Of a stretch of 64,000 nt of DNA, positions 54,474 to 63,385 are shown one piece after another. The stretch lies in contig NZ_CP081294.1 of NCBI RefSeq assembly GCF_019711315.1, positions 2,604,001 through 2,668,000 of the forward strand. Reading direction: 5' to 3'. The translations under genes were made by a program, and so were the position numbers. Origin of the DNA: Qipengyuania gelatinilytica (GTDB lineage Bacteria; Pseudomonadota; Alphaproteobacteria; Sphingomonadales; Sphingomonadaceae). The notes beneath the pieces are model-generated. The model made no database searches. It saw nothing but the letters and a program-made list of their open reading frames with translations, and had not been told where the DNA came from. Positions within the stretch are counted from its first letter, which is position 1. Every line of letters starts with the position of its first letter.

Positions 54474-55468
54474 AGACCGAACAGGGAATAGCGCTCGTCG
54501 ACCGCGACGAGGATGGTGTGGACCGGGCGTTCCGCGAAGACGTTCTTGCAGGGTTGAGCCAGCGCCAGAAGGCGATCCCTGCGCGATGGCTGTATGACGA
54601 TGCAGGCTCGCAGCTGTTCGAAGACATCACCGACCTTGAGGAATATTACCCGACCCGCGCGGAGACTGAAATTCTCGAGGCGAGGGGGCAGGAATTTGCC
54701 AGGTTGATCGGTCCGGGGCGCGCCGTCGTCGAATTCGGTTCCGGCAGCTCGGTGAAAACGCCTCTCCTGCTCAATGCAATCGCTCCCGGTGCCTATGTTC
54801 CTCTCGACATCTCGGGGGATTTCCTGCGCCAGTCGGCTGCGGCCCTTTCCGAGAAGTTTCCCGGGCTAAACGTCCATCCGGTCGAAGCCGATTTCATGCG
54901 TGAAGTTGCGCTTCCCGAAGACGTGCTCGGCATGAAGAAACTGGGCTTCTTCCCCGGGTCGACGATCGGGAACATGGTCGCGCGGACTGCTGTCGACCTG
55001 CTGCGCTCGATGCGCGCGACGCTGGGTGCGGAAGAAGGTGAAACGCCGCAGCTGCTCATTGGCATGGACCTGGTGAAGGACCCGGAAGTGCTAGAGGCAG
55101 CCTATGACGATGCCCGCGGGGTCACGGCGCAGTTCAATCTGAACCTCGCGCGCCGGATCAATCGCGAACTGGGCGGGACCATTCCCGTTGAATCCCTGCG
55201 GCACACCGCCCCCTGGAACGACGACTTCGCACGTATCGAGATGCATCTCGAAGCGACGCGGGATATTGCCTTCAAGGTTGCAGGGCGAAACTTCACCATG
55301 AAGCGCGGCGAGACGATCCATACGGAAAACAGCCACAAGTTCACGCGCCGTAGCGCCAACACCCTACTGCTGGCAGGCGGCTGGACGCCGATCGAGCGCT
55401 GGACCGACGAGGCCGGGCGCTTCTCGCTCATCCTTGCCGAAGCGACCGAAAAGCGCGACGCGCCCTAG
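54470..55468 (+). CDS. egtD: L-histidine N(alpha)-methyltransferase EgtD
   Basis: 332 residues. Makes hercynine (trimethyl-histidine) for ergothioneine. The SAM site is VVEFGSGSSVKTPLLL; LYDDAGSQLFEDIT and FFPGSTIGNM are family marks. The start overlaps the egtB stop (ATGA), so the two are made in step. The reading frame also runs upstream to 54251, which is antisense-free but inside egtB and not real. Confidence 0.95.
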   Translation: MKTEQGIALVDRDEDGVDRAFREDVLAGLSQRQKAIPARWLYDDAGSQLFEDITDLEEYYPTRAETEILEARGQEFARLIGPGRAVVEFGSGSSVKTPLLLNAIAPGAYVPLDISGDFLRQSAAALSEKFPGLNVHPVEADFMREVALPEDVLGMKKLGFFPGSTIGNMVARTAVDLLRSMRATLGAEEGETPQLLIGMDLVKDPEVLEAAYDDARGVTAQFNLNLARRINRELGGTIPVESLRHTAPWNDDFARIEMHLEATRDIAFKVAGRNFTMKRGETIHTENSHKFTRRSANTLLLAGGWTPIERWTDEAGRFSLILAEATEKRDAP

Positions 55469-55507
55469 TTCATCGACGGGCAGGGTGCGATTGCCTATAT
55501 CGGTCCC

Positions 55508-56164
55508 ATGGAATTGCAGGCCGCCTTCGATGCAATAGCCGATATCGTTCGCGCCGTACCGCGATCGGGCTTGCTGATCGGCATGGTCGCCGCGCTTATT
55601 GTCGGCTGGATCGGCGCGCTCATGCTGCGCAACAAGATCGTCGGCGGCCGGATAGTGCGCTTGCTGAGTACGCTGGCCCTTATCGGCATCCTGCTCGCCG
55701 TTCTCTTGCAACTGGCGCGCTTCGATCCGCGGCTCGACGTGTTGACGGACCTAGGCTTGCCCGAGCAGCGGATCGAGGGAAGCGAGACCGTCATCCCGCT
55801 CGCTCCCGATGGGCATTACTGGTTGCTGGCACAGGTGAATGGCGTTCCGGTTCGATTCCTTGTCGACACGGGCGCCACGCTGACCGCACTGTCCTCCACT
55901 GATGCTGCAAGGGCCGGCCTTGAACCGCGGCCGGGGGGGCTTCCGGTAATGCTTGGCACTGCCAATGGCACGGTTACGGCAGAGCTCACCACGGTTACCA
56001 ATTTGCAATTTGGCAATATCGAGGCGCGCGGCCTCGACGCGGTAATCGCGCCGAACCTCGGGCGGACCAATGTGCTCGGCATGAACTTCCTCTCGCGCCT
56101 GGCGGGCTGGCGGGTCGAGAATGGCGACCTTATCCTCGATCCCGGCGACCAGGCGGCAGAGTGA
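55508..56164 (+). CDS. Retropepsin-like aspartic protease (TIGR02281-type)
   Basis: 218 residues. Two N-terminal hydrophobic segments (GLLIGMVAALIVGWIGALM and LLSTLALIGILLAVLLQ), then a single retropepsin domain with FLVDTGATLTALS as active-site DTGA and a second hydrophobic-glycine motif NVLGMNFL. It is anchored in the inner membrane with the protease domain outside, and should act as a dimer. Substrate is unknown. Confidence 0.87.
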   Translation: MELQAAFDAIADIVRAVPRSGLLIGMVAALIVGWIGALMLRNKIVGGRIVRLLSTLALIGILLAVLLQLARFDPRLDVLTDLGLPEQRIEGSETVIPLAPDGHYWLLAQVNGVPVRFLVDTGATLTALSSTDAARAGLEPRPGGLPVMLGTANGTVTAELTTVTNLQFGNIEARGLDAVIAPNLGRTNVLGMNFLSRLAGWRVENGDLILDPGDQAAE

Positions 56165-56203
56165 GCGTTTGACCGCAGCGCCAGAGCCGTTAAGTCGGCT
56201 GTG

Positions 56204-56947
56204 ATGGCAAGCCCCACATCGCTCCCATCTCCGCCCGGCCTCGCCGACCTCCTCGGCCAGGGGCCCGTTTCGCTGTTCGTGGATTTCGACGGGACGCTGG
56301 TGGGCATCGCGCCGACGCCCGACGCGATCACGGTCCCGACCGACCTGAACCTGCGCCTCCACTCGCTGCGTGACCGGCTGGCTGGCCGACTGGCTCTGGT
56401 GAGCGGTCGCTCGCTGGACGACCTGCAATCGCACCTCGGTACGCTCGAAATTGCACGCGCCGGATCGCACGGAGCTTCGCGCTTTCGCGCAGACGGCTCG
56501 CGACTGGGACAAGCGCCTCGGGGCTTGCCCGATGATGCAGTCGCTGAATTGCGATCCTTCGCAGAAACGCACGGGTTGCTCTACGAGCAAAAAAGCCACG
56601 GCGGCGCGCTCCATTTCCGGTCGCGTCCGGAATCTAGCGAGGCAGCAATCGACCACGCCAAGGCGGTCGCCCTACGTCACGGGCTGGAATTGACCAGCGG
56701 CAAGTCGGTTGCAGAACTCGTCCGTCCGGGGGCGAACAAGGGCGCCGCACTCGAGGCTTTCATGGGGATCGAGCCGTTCTCCGGCAGCACTCCCGTCTTC
56801 ATCGGCGACGATGTGACCGACGAGCACGGGATGGCCGCCGCAATCGAATTCTCGGGTTTCGGCATTGCAGTCGGGGAACGACCAAGCAAGGCTGCGCGCT
56901 ATCACCTCGAAGACGTCGCCGCAGTGCACAATTGGCTGGATCTATGA
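56204..56947 (+). CDS. otsB: Trehalose-6-phosphate phosphatase OtsB
   Basis: 247 residues from the ATG at 56204 (GTG at 56201 also in frame). HAD phosphatase: LFVDFDGTLVGI, LVSGRSLDDL and GDDVTDEHGM. Dephosphorylates trehalose-6-P to trehalose, a compatible solute and stress protectant. The stop overlaps the start of the GH15 gene by 4 bases. Confidence 0.95.
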   Translation: MASPTSLPSPPGLADLLGQGPVSLFVDFDGTLVGIAPTPDAITVPTDLNLRLHSLRDRLAGRLALVSGRSLDDLQSHLGTLEIARAGSHGASRFRADGSRLGQAPRGLPDDAVAELRSFAETHGLLYEQKSHGGALHFRSRPESSEAAIDHAKAVALRHGLELTSGKSVAELVRPGANKGAALEAFMGIEPFSGSTPVFIGDDVTDEHGMAAAIEFSGFGIAVGERPSKAARYHLEDVAAVHNWLDL

Positions 56948-58731
56948 ACGAAGCAAACCTCGAACTCTCTCCCATTGGAAACTGCCAGGTGAGCGCACTG
57001 GTCGATAGCGAGGGAGGGTTCGTCTGGGGATGCGTTCCGCGGGTCGACGGGGATCCGGTATTCTGCTCGCTCCTCAACGGCGACAAGCGCGACGAAGGCG
57101 TCTGGCGCTTCGAACTGGAGGGACAGGTGTCCTCCAGCCAGCATTACATCCGCAATACGCCGATCCTGGTAACGCGCCTGGAGGCGGAAGACGGCAGCGC
57201 ACTCGACATTTTCGATTTCGCCCCGCGTTTCGAACGGTCCGGGCGAATGTATCGCCCCGTGGCCTTCGCGCGTATCGTGAGGCCGGTTTCGGGCGCACCG
57301 CGCCTTCGCGTAAAGCTCGCGCCGATGAAGAACTATGGCGAGGAACTGGCCAAGACCACCAACGGCACCAACCATGTCCGCTACCTCGTCGGGGACCAGG
57401 CCTTGCGCCTCTCGACCGATGCGCCGGTCGGCTATCTCATCGAGGGTCGCAGCTACCGCGTCGAAAGCGACCAGCATTTCTTCCTCGGCCCCGACGAACC
57501 ATTCGTGGGCAACATTCGCAGCGAACTGCGCCGGATGGAAGCGAGCACGAAGAAATACTGGCAGCACTGGGTTCGCGGCCTGCACATCCCGCTCGAATGG
57601 CAGGAAGAAGTGATCCGGGCCGCCATCGCGCTCAAGCTCTGCCAGCATGAAGAAACAGGCGCGATCGTTGCCGCCCTGACGACATCCATACCTGAGGCGC
57701 CGGGAAGCCAGCGCAATTGGGATTATCGCTACTGCTGGATACGCGACAGCTATTACACCGTGCAGGCGCTGAACCGCTTGGGTGCGCTCGATGTGCTGGA
57801 AAAATATCTCGCCTACCTGCGCAATATCATCGACGAGGCGCGCGGCGGGCAGATCCAGCCGCTTTATTCGGTCATGGGCGATACCGAACTGCACGAAAGC
57901 GAGGCCGAGCATCTTGCCGGTTATCGCGGCAACGGGCCGGTGCGCATCGGCAATGCCGCCTACAAGCAGGTCCAGTACGATTGCTACGGACAGATCGTCA
58001 TGCCGACCGCGCAGGCATTCTTCGACACCCGCCTGTTGCGAATGGCCGACGAACGCGACTTCGAGCATCTCGAGGAAGTGGGCGAGGCGGCGTGGGCGAA
58101 GCACGACAAGCCCGACGCCGGCCTGTGGGAATTCCGCACGCGGCAGGAAGTGCACACCTATTCCGCCGTGATGTGCTGGGCCGCCTGCGACCGCCTGGCC
58201 AACGTGGCTGCGCGTCTCGGGAAGGGCGATCGCGTTACTTTCTGGAAAGAACGGGCCGAGGCGATCCGCGCAAAGATCGATGCCGAGGCATGGAGCGAGG
58301 AAGGCCAGCATTACGGCGCCAGTTTCGAGAGCGACTATCTCGACGCGAGCCTGCTCCAGATGGTCGAGCTGCGTTATCTCAAGGGCGATGACGAGCGCTT
58401 CCTCAAGACCTTCCAAGCGGTCGAGCGCGACCTGCGGCGGGGGGATCACATGCTCCGCTATGCCGCGGAAGACGATTTCGGCGCGCCGGAAACCGCATTC
58501 AACGTGTGCACCTTCTGGCTCATCGAGGCCCTGCACCTGACCGGGCGCAGCGCCGAAGCGCGCCAACTGTTCTGTTCGATGTTGAGCCATACGACCCGAT
58601 CGGGCATGCTGAGCGAAGACCTCGACTATGACACCGGCGAGCTGTGGGGGAACTTCCCCCAGACCTATTCGCTAGTAGGTATCATCAATTCAGCTGGCCA
58701 TCTTTCGAAGAACTGGAGCGAGGTACGGTGA
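56944..58731 (+). CDS. Glycoside hydrolase family 15 protein (trehalase/glucoamylase-like)
   Basis: 595 residues, coupled at both ends. An N-terminal beta domain, then an alpha/alpha barrel with the GH15 hallmarks WDYRYCWIRDSYYTVQAL, VMGDTELHE, and a late GMLSEDLDYDTGELWGNFPQTYSL, with Glu residues as catalytic acid and base candidates (SEDLD, AWSEEG). The GH15 enzyme of mycobacteria is a trehalase, and the fused operon makes trehalose cleavage the leading idea. Other alpha-glucosides are possible. Confidence 0.9.
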   Translation: MNEANLELSPIGNCQVSALVDSEGGFVWGCVPRVDGDPVFCSLLNGDKRDEGVWRFELEGQVSSSQHYIRNTPILVTRLEAEDGSALDIFDFAPRFERSGRMYRPVAFARIVRPVSGAPRLRVKLAPMKNYGEELAKTTNGTNHVRYLVGDQALRLSTDAPVGYLIEGRSYRVESDQHFFLGPDEPFVGNIRSELRRMEASTKKYWQHWVRGLHIPLEWQEEVIRAAIALKLCQHEETGAIVAALTTSIPEAPGSQRNWDYRYCWIRDSYYTVQALNRLGALDVLEKYLAYLRNIIDEARGGQIQPLYSVMGDTELHESEAEHLAGYRGNGPVRIGNAAYKQVQYDCYGQIVMPTAQAFFDTRLLRMADERDFEHLEEVGEAAWAKHDKPDAGLWEFRTRQEVHTYSAVMCWAACDRLANVAARLGKGDRVTFWKERAEAIRAKIDAEAWSEEGQHYGASFESDYLDASLLQMVELRYLKGDDERFLKTFQAVERDLRRGDHMLRYAAEDDFGAPETAFNVCTFWLIEALHLTGRSAEARQLFCSMLSHTTRSGMLSEDLDYDTGELWGNFPQTYSLVGIINSAGHLSKNWSEVR

Positions 58732-60125
58732 GTACCGACGCCCGCCTTGTCGTGATCTCCAACCGCGTCGCGGTGCCGAAGGCACGCGGTGCGGCAGGGG
58801 CGCAAGGCGGTCTGGCCGGGGCACTGCACTCAGCCTTGAAGAGCCGCAAGGGCCTCTGGTTCGGCTGGTCGGGCGAGGAAAGCGGTACTGGGCGCACCGG
58901 CAATATCGCGACACAGACCAATGACGGTGTGACCACGGCGACCATCGACCTGTCGCAGAGCGATATCGAGGAATATTACAACGGTTACGCCAATTCGACG
59001 CTCTGGCCGCTGTTCCATTATCGCCTCGACCTCGCGAAATACGAGCGCGAGACCGGCAAGGGTTACGAGCGGGTCAACGAGCGCTTTGCCGAGCTGGTCA
59101 CTCCGCTGCTCGAAGACGACGATGTTGTCTGGGTCCACGATTATCACCTGATACCGCTGGGCGAGCGGCTCAAGTCGCGCGGCTGCAAGAACCGCATCGG
59201 CTTCTTCCTGCACATTCCCTGGCCCGCCACGCGCCTGTTCGTCTCGCTGCCCTATCACGAGCGCTTGGTGCGCACGATGCTGCACTATGACTTGGTCGGT
59301 TTCCAGACGCAGGAATGGCTCGACAGCTTCCTCCACTATTGCCGTACCGAGCTTGGCGCGGATGTGGATGAGGGCACCGGCGAGGTCACCCTCGACGGGC
59401 GCACCACGATTGCGCGCGCTTATCCCATCGGGATCGACTGGGATCATTTCAGCAGCCTTGGGCAAAGCAAGGAAGCGTGGCAGGCGGAACAGCGCCTGAA
59501 CGATTCCACACGCGGCCGCACCGCCATGATCGGCGTCGACCGGCTCGATTATTCCAAGGGCTTGCCGGAGCGGCTCGACGGCATATCGCGTTTCTTTGAC
59601 CAGCATCCGGAACGGACGCGTGACCTGGTGTTCGTGCAGATTGCGCCGCCCAGCCGCGAGGATGTCGACAGCTACCAGCAAATCCGCGCCACGCTCGAAC
59701 AGAAGGCCGGCCAGATCAACGGTGCGCGCAGCGAAGTCGACCTTGTGCCGGTGCGCTACGTGAACCGCGGATACACCCATTCCGAACTGTTCGGCTTTTT
59801 TCGCGCATCGAAGATCGGCCTTGTCACGCCGCTTCGCGACGGGATGAACCTTGTTGCAAAGGAATACATCGCCGCCCAGGATCCGGAAGACCCTGGCGTG
59901 CTGATCCTTTCGCGTTTCGCCGGGGCAGCGGGCCAGATGCAGGACGCGCTGCTCGTCAACCCGCACAGTCCGGACGATCTTGCGCATGCGATCCGCATCG
60001 CGCTCGATATGCCGCTGGAAGAACGCAAGGAACGTTACAACAGCCTGATCGGAACCGTGCAGGACGACAATGTGCAGGTCTGGACCAGAAACTTCCTCGC
60101 CGATCTGGACAGCAGCCGCGATTAG
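58728..60125 (+). CDS. otsA: Trehalose-6-phosphate synthase OtsA
   Basis: 465 residues with a GTG start overlapping the GH15 stop (GTGA). GT20 synthase: LVVISNRVAVPKARG, AQGGLAGALHSAL, DYHLIPLGERLK, GVDRLDYSKGLPERL, and DGMNLVAKEYIAAQ. Joins UDP-glucose and glucose-6-P. Third member of the operon otsB-GH15-otsA. Confidence 0.96.
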   Translation: MSTDARLVVISNRVAVPKARGAAGAQGGLAGALHSALKSRKGLWFGWSGEESGTGRTGNIATQTNDGVTTATIDLSQSDIEEYYNGYANSTLWPLFHYRLDLAKYERETGKGYERVNERFAELVTPLLEDDDVVWVHDYHLIPLGERLKSRGCKNRIGFFLHIPWPATRLFVSLPYHERLVRTMLHYDLVGFQTQEWLDSFLHYCRTELGADVDEGTGEVTLDGRTTIARAYPIGIDWDHFSSLGQSKEAWQAEQRLNDSTRGRTAMIGVDRLDYSKGLPERLDGISRFFDQHPERTRDLVFVQIAPPSREDVDSYQQIRATLEQKAGQINGARSEVDLVPVRYVNRGYTHSELFGFFRASKIGLVTPLRDGMNLVAKEYIAAQDPEDPGVLILSRFAGAAGQMQDALLVNPHSPDDLAHAIRIALDMPLEERKERYNSLIGTVQDDNVQVWTRNFLADLDSSRD

Positions 60126-60129
60126 GCTT

Positions 60130-60588
60130 TCAGGATACGGCCCGGTTCGAAGGTGAATCGCGCCAGCGACCGGCTGCAAACTCCAGATGCTCGGTCAGTT
60201 CGCGATGGCGCGGCTTGTCCGATCTTGGGCGGAGGATTTCTTCGACTTCGCGCAGCAATGCCCCCGGTTCGAAGGGCTTGCGGACATAGGCTTGCGCGCC
60301 GTTGAAATAGGCCTGGTTTTCGTCCTCCACGCCGGAAATGCCGGTGAACATGATCACCGGAAGATCGTAATTCTCGGCAGAAGACCGCAGTGACCTGAGG
60401 ACCTGGCTTCCGCTTAGGCCGGGCATGTCCTGATCGAGCAGGAGGAGGTCGGGGCGCCGCCATCGAAGCAACTCCAGGGCTTTTTCCCCGTCACCTACCC
60501 ACCCACAGGCATAGCCTGCGTCCATCAGCAATTGGCACGCCAGCTCGGCAATGATCTCGTCGTCGTCCACGATCAGGATATGCGGCAA
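60130..60588 (-). CDS. Single-domain response regulator
   Basis: 152 residues from a TTG at 60588, 6 bases after AAGGAG; the frame is open to 60663 but that part is not family-like. Receiver domain: acidic pocket DDDE at residues 8-11, phospho-acceptor Asp52 in LLLLDQDMPG, the Thr in MFTGI and the Lys in VRKPFEP. The extra C-terminal ~30 residues have no output domain (TEHLEFAAGRWRD). It could act by protein binding. No kinase is adjacent. Its stop is 4 bases from the otsA stop. Confidence 0.88.
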   Translation of the reverse strand: MPHILIVDDDEIIAELACQLLMDAGYACGWVGDGEKALELLRWRRPDLLLLDQDMPGLSGSQVLRSLRSSAENYDLPVIMFTGISGVEDENQAYFNGAQAYVRKPFEPGALLREVEEILRPRSDKPRHRELTEHLEFAAGRWRDSPSNRAVS

Positions 60589-60698
60589 GTACTCCTCCTT
60601 TTCCGGCTCTTGGCGGAAGTGGTAGGGGAAGTCGCAAAACGCAGTGATTGCGGCAATACGCATTGTTACGCGGGTCTGTGACTGGCACTGACCTCTTC

Positions 60699-61478
60699 AT
60701 GATTCGCGATCCCTTCCTCCCGACCGATGGCATTCACAATTTCCGCGATTTCGGCGGCTGGCAGATCGCCGGCACAGGGCGGGTGAAAAGCGGTCTGTTG
60801 TGGCGCTCCGGCCAGCATGTCGGCGCCAGCGATGCCGACCTGCAGGCTATCGATGCGCTCGGCATCAAGACCGTGATCGACCTGCGCGGGGCTTCCGAAC
60901 GCGAGCGCAACCCCTGTCGCCGTGCGCCGGGTTGGGACGGCAAGGTCATCGCTTTCGAAGGCGAGACCAGCTCCAGCCCACCGCACATGGACGTCGCGCC
61001 CGACACCACGACGGCAGAATTTGCTCGCCAGCGCATGATCGGCGTTTACACCCGCATGCCGCGCAATCCCGCGATGACGGAGATGTTCTCGCGCTATTTC
61101 GTGGCCCTGGCCGACCGCGAGGGGGCAAGCCTCGTCCACTGTTTCGCAGGCAAGGATCGCACCGGCGTCGCTGCTATGCTGGTGCTGCACGTCCTGGGTG
61201 CCGACCGGGACCAGCAGATGGCGGAATTCCTGCGCACCAATGATGCGCCAACGCTGGAGGTGCTGGCTAGCCAGTCGGTTCCGGGTATCGAGGAACGGCT
61301 CGGGCGCAAGCTGGACGAGGAGGCGATCAGGGCGCTTCTCGAAGTCCAGGAGGACTATCTCGCCACCTTCTGGCGGGTGGTCGAAGAGGACCATGGGTCG
61401 CTCGATCGCTACCTTGAGGATGCATTAGGTGTGGATGAGGTGTTGAAGGACAGGCTGCGCGCGCGCTTCGTGGCGTGA
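60699..61478 (+). CDS. Tyrosine-protein phosphatase (DUF442/TpbA-like)
   Basis: 259 residues. The CX5R motif HCFAGKDRTGVA and the N-terminal NFRDFGGWQ are the tyrosine phosphatase (Y_phosphatase3/IphP) signature. Acts on phosphotyrosine or possibly phosphoinositide-like substrates. An N-terminal start is set at the ATG 60699. No kinase partner is next to it. Confidence 0.9.
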   Translation: MIRDPFLPTDGIHNFRDFGGWQIAGTGRVKSGLLWRSGQHVGASDADLQAIDALGIKTVIDLRGASERERNPCRRAPGWDGKVIAFEGETSSSPPHMDVAPDTTTAEFARQRMIGVYTRMPRNPAMTEMFSRYFVALADREGASLVHCFAGKDRTGVAAMLVLHVLGADRDQQMAEFLRTNDAPTLEVLASQSVPGIEERLGRKLDEEAIRALLEVQEDYLATFWRVVEEDHGSLDRYLEDALGVDEVLKDRLRARFVA

Positions 61479-61543
61479 CTCTGCGCGGGGCAATGCCCAT
61501 ATAGCGCCTCCATCCCAATCCAGACGTACCAAGAGACTTCGAC

Positions 61544-62518
61544 ATGGCTACCCATCGCACCAAGATGCTTATCATCGGCTCCGGCCCCGCGGGCTATTCC
61601 GCTGCCATCTATGCTGCGCGCGCGATGATGGAGCCGATCGTGGTGCAGGGCCTCCAGCCCGGCGGCCAGCTGACGATTACCACCGATGTCGAGAACTACC
61701 CCGGCTTCGCCGACGTCATCCAGGGCCCGTGGCTGATGGAACAGATGCAGAAGCAGGCCGAACACGTCGGCACCCGCATGATGTGGGACACGATCGTCGA
61801 CGTCGATGTATCGAAGGGTTCTCCTTTCACGGCCAAGGGCGACAGCGGCGATGAATATATCGCGGACGTGCTGGTCATCTGCACCGGGGCGCAGGCCAAG
61901 TGGCTCGGCGTTCCGGGCGAGATGGAGCTTGGCGGCAAGGGCGTGTCCGCCTGCGCCACCTGTGACGGGTTCTTCTATCGCGGCAAGAAGGTCGCCGTGA
62001 TCGGAGGCGGCAACACCGCAGTCGAAGAGGCGCTTTACCTCACCAACCATTCCGACGATGTGACTCTGATCCACCGCCGCGACGAACTTCGTGCCGAAAA
62101 GATCCTGCAGGAGCGCCTGCTCAACCATCCGAAGATTTCGGTGCTGTGGAACAAGACCGTCGAGAGCTTCGAAGCGGGCGAAAGCGGCGCTTTGTCGACG
62201 CTCAACCTGCGCGACACCGTGACGGGCGAAGACAGCACTTTTGCCACCGACGGTGCGTTCGTGGCGATCGGGCATGCGCCTGCAACAGAATTGTTCAAGG
62301 GCAAGCTGCCGATGGACGACGGCGGCTATCTGCTCACCGAAGCGGGTTCACCCAGGACCGAGATTCCCGGTGTCTTCGCAGCCGGCGATGTGACCGACCA
62401 GGTCTATCGCCAGGCAGTGACCGCAGCGGGCATGGGCTGCATGGCCGCGCTCGATGCAGAGCGCTTCCTCGCGAACCTCGAAATCGACGCCGACGGTCAC
62501 GCCCACGCGGCCGAGTAG
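61544..62518 (+). CDS. trxB: Thioredoxin-disulfide reductase
   Basis: 324 residues. FAD-binding IIGSGPAGYSAA at residues 10-21, redox pair CATC near residue 138 (ACATCDGFF), NADPH-binding VIGGGNTAVEEA, and AAGDVTDQVYRQ for FAD. Keeps thioredoxin reduced using NADPH. A complete family protein. Confidence 0.97.
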   Translation: MATHRTKMLIIGSGPAGYSAAIYAARAMMEPIVVQGLQPGGQLTITTDVENYPGFADVIQGPWLMEQMQKQAEHVGTRMMWDTIVDVDVSKGSPFTAKGDSGDEYIADVLVICTGAQAKWLGVPGEMELGGKGVSACATCDGFFYRGKKVAVIGGGNTAVEEALYLTNHSDDVTLIHRRDELRAEKILQERLLNHPKISVLWNKTVESFEAGESGALSTLNLRDTVTGEDSTFATDGAFVAIGHAPATELFKGKLPMDDGGYLLTEAGSPRTEIPGVFAAGDVTDQVYRQAVTAAGMGCMAALDAERFLANLEIDADGHAHAAE

Positions 62519-62529
62519 CGCTGCAACAG

Positions 62530-62658
62530 CTAGTCGATGCGGCGATAGTCCCACCATTTGCGGGGCTTGCCCGGATCGCGGGGACCAATCACCCAGCGAC
62601 CTACAACGTAGGCCGCAAGCCCAAGTCCCGCCAGCCACATGATCGCCGGATCGCTCAC
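62530..62658 (-). CDS. Tiny membrane protein, second of a coupled pair
   Basis: 42 residues with a GTG start that overlaps the previous small gene's stop (GTGA). One hydrophobic helix (IMWLAGLGLAAYVVGRWVI), then a basic tail rich in Pro, Arg and Trp (GPRDPGKPRKWWDYRRID). No family. The stop is 12 bases from the convergent trxB stop. Confidence 0.55.
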   Translation of the reverse strand: MSDPAIMWLAGLGLAAYVVGRWVIGPRDPGKPRKWWDYRRID

Positions 62659-62828
62659 TGGTCCTTGTCCCGCTCGTAGAAGGGGATCCAGGCGTCGTGA
62701 TCGATCCAGCTCTTGTTCTTGCGCGTCAGCAAGTAAAAGGCGAGCAGCCCCCAGAAGACGAACGAACCCGGTTGCCCTGAGAAGAGGAATTCAAGAAACT
62801 TCCACCAACCGCGATCGTCTTCCTGCAT
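62655..62828 (-). CDS. Small membrane protein, first of a coupled pair
   Basis: 57 residues. ATG at 62828. A hydrophobic centre (FLEFLFSGQPGSFVFWGLLAF) between an acidic start and an aromatic/charged end (WIDHDAWIPFYERDKDQ). It could be a small subunit or regulator of a membrane complex; nothing nearby identifies one. Two coupled tiny genes argue for a real operon and not chance. Confidence 0.55.
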   Translation of the reverse strand: MQEDDRGWWKFLEFLFSGQPGSFVFWGLLAFYLLTRKNKSWIDHDAWIPFYERDKDQ

Positions 62829-62935
62829 TGACCAGCCCTAGCTGTGGTCGTTTTCTCGCTCGAGAGAGGCTGGACCTAACGAGAGGGTTTTAACGAAGCG
62901 TGAGACCGACCCGCAAAAGGCCGGTCCCTGTCCGA

Positions 62936-63370
62936 TCAGATATGAATGTCGAACGCCCAGATTGCCGCGTGGAAGATCAGCGCGATCAGCACGAGGCTTG
63001 ACAGGGAAAATAGCACGAAGCGCACCATCACCTTGTTGGCGGTCGCCTGGACGATCGAGTGGATGATCCTGAGGCCGACGTAGATCCACGCCAGCAACGC
63101 GTTCATCCCGTCGCCCATTCCGACCATGGCGAGCAGTAGGGCGGTGGCATAGAACACCGTCGGCTGCTCGTGCAAATGGTTGTAATTATGGGCTTTCCAC
63201 TGGACTTCGGCGGGGAGCGTCTCGTCGAGACCCTTGGTCTTGCGGGCATCGTCCGGCTGGATGCCGGCCTTGCTCATGGCGGGAATGCGGGTGGCGTACA
63301 TCCAGACCCACATCACCATCGTCCAGGCGAGCAGGACGACGACGGGCTGGAGAATTTCGGCTTGAATCAC
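62936..63370 (-). CDS. MAPEG family membrane protein, tandem copy 1
   Basis: 144 residues, four hydrophobic helices. MAPEG pattern: LAWTMVMWVWMYATRIPAM, VQWKAHNYNHLHEQPTVFYA, and IYVGLRIIHSIVQ. Paralogous to the next gene (63386-63838) with the same HEQPT/HSxxQAT layout. Possible glutathione-dependent detoxification is inferred. Confidence 0.87.
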   Translation of the reverse strand: MIQAEILQPVVVLLAWTMVMWVWMYATRIPAMSKAGIQPDDARKTKGLDETLPAEVQWKAHNYNHLHEQPTVFYATALLLAMVGMGDGMNALLAWIYVGLRIIHSIVQATANKVMVRFVLFSLSSLVLIALIFHAAIWAFDIHI

Positions 63371-63385
63371 GTGTTTCTCTCCTGA

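Noticed and set aside
56902..58590. Reverse open frame of about 562 codons
   Set aside because: Antisense to the GH15 gene; no ribosome site or recognisable domain.
58830..60179. Reverse open frame of about 449 codons
   Set aside because: Antisense to otsA, which has intact GT20 motifs.
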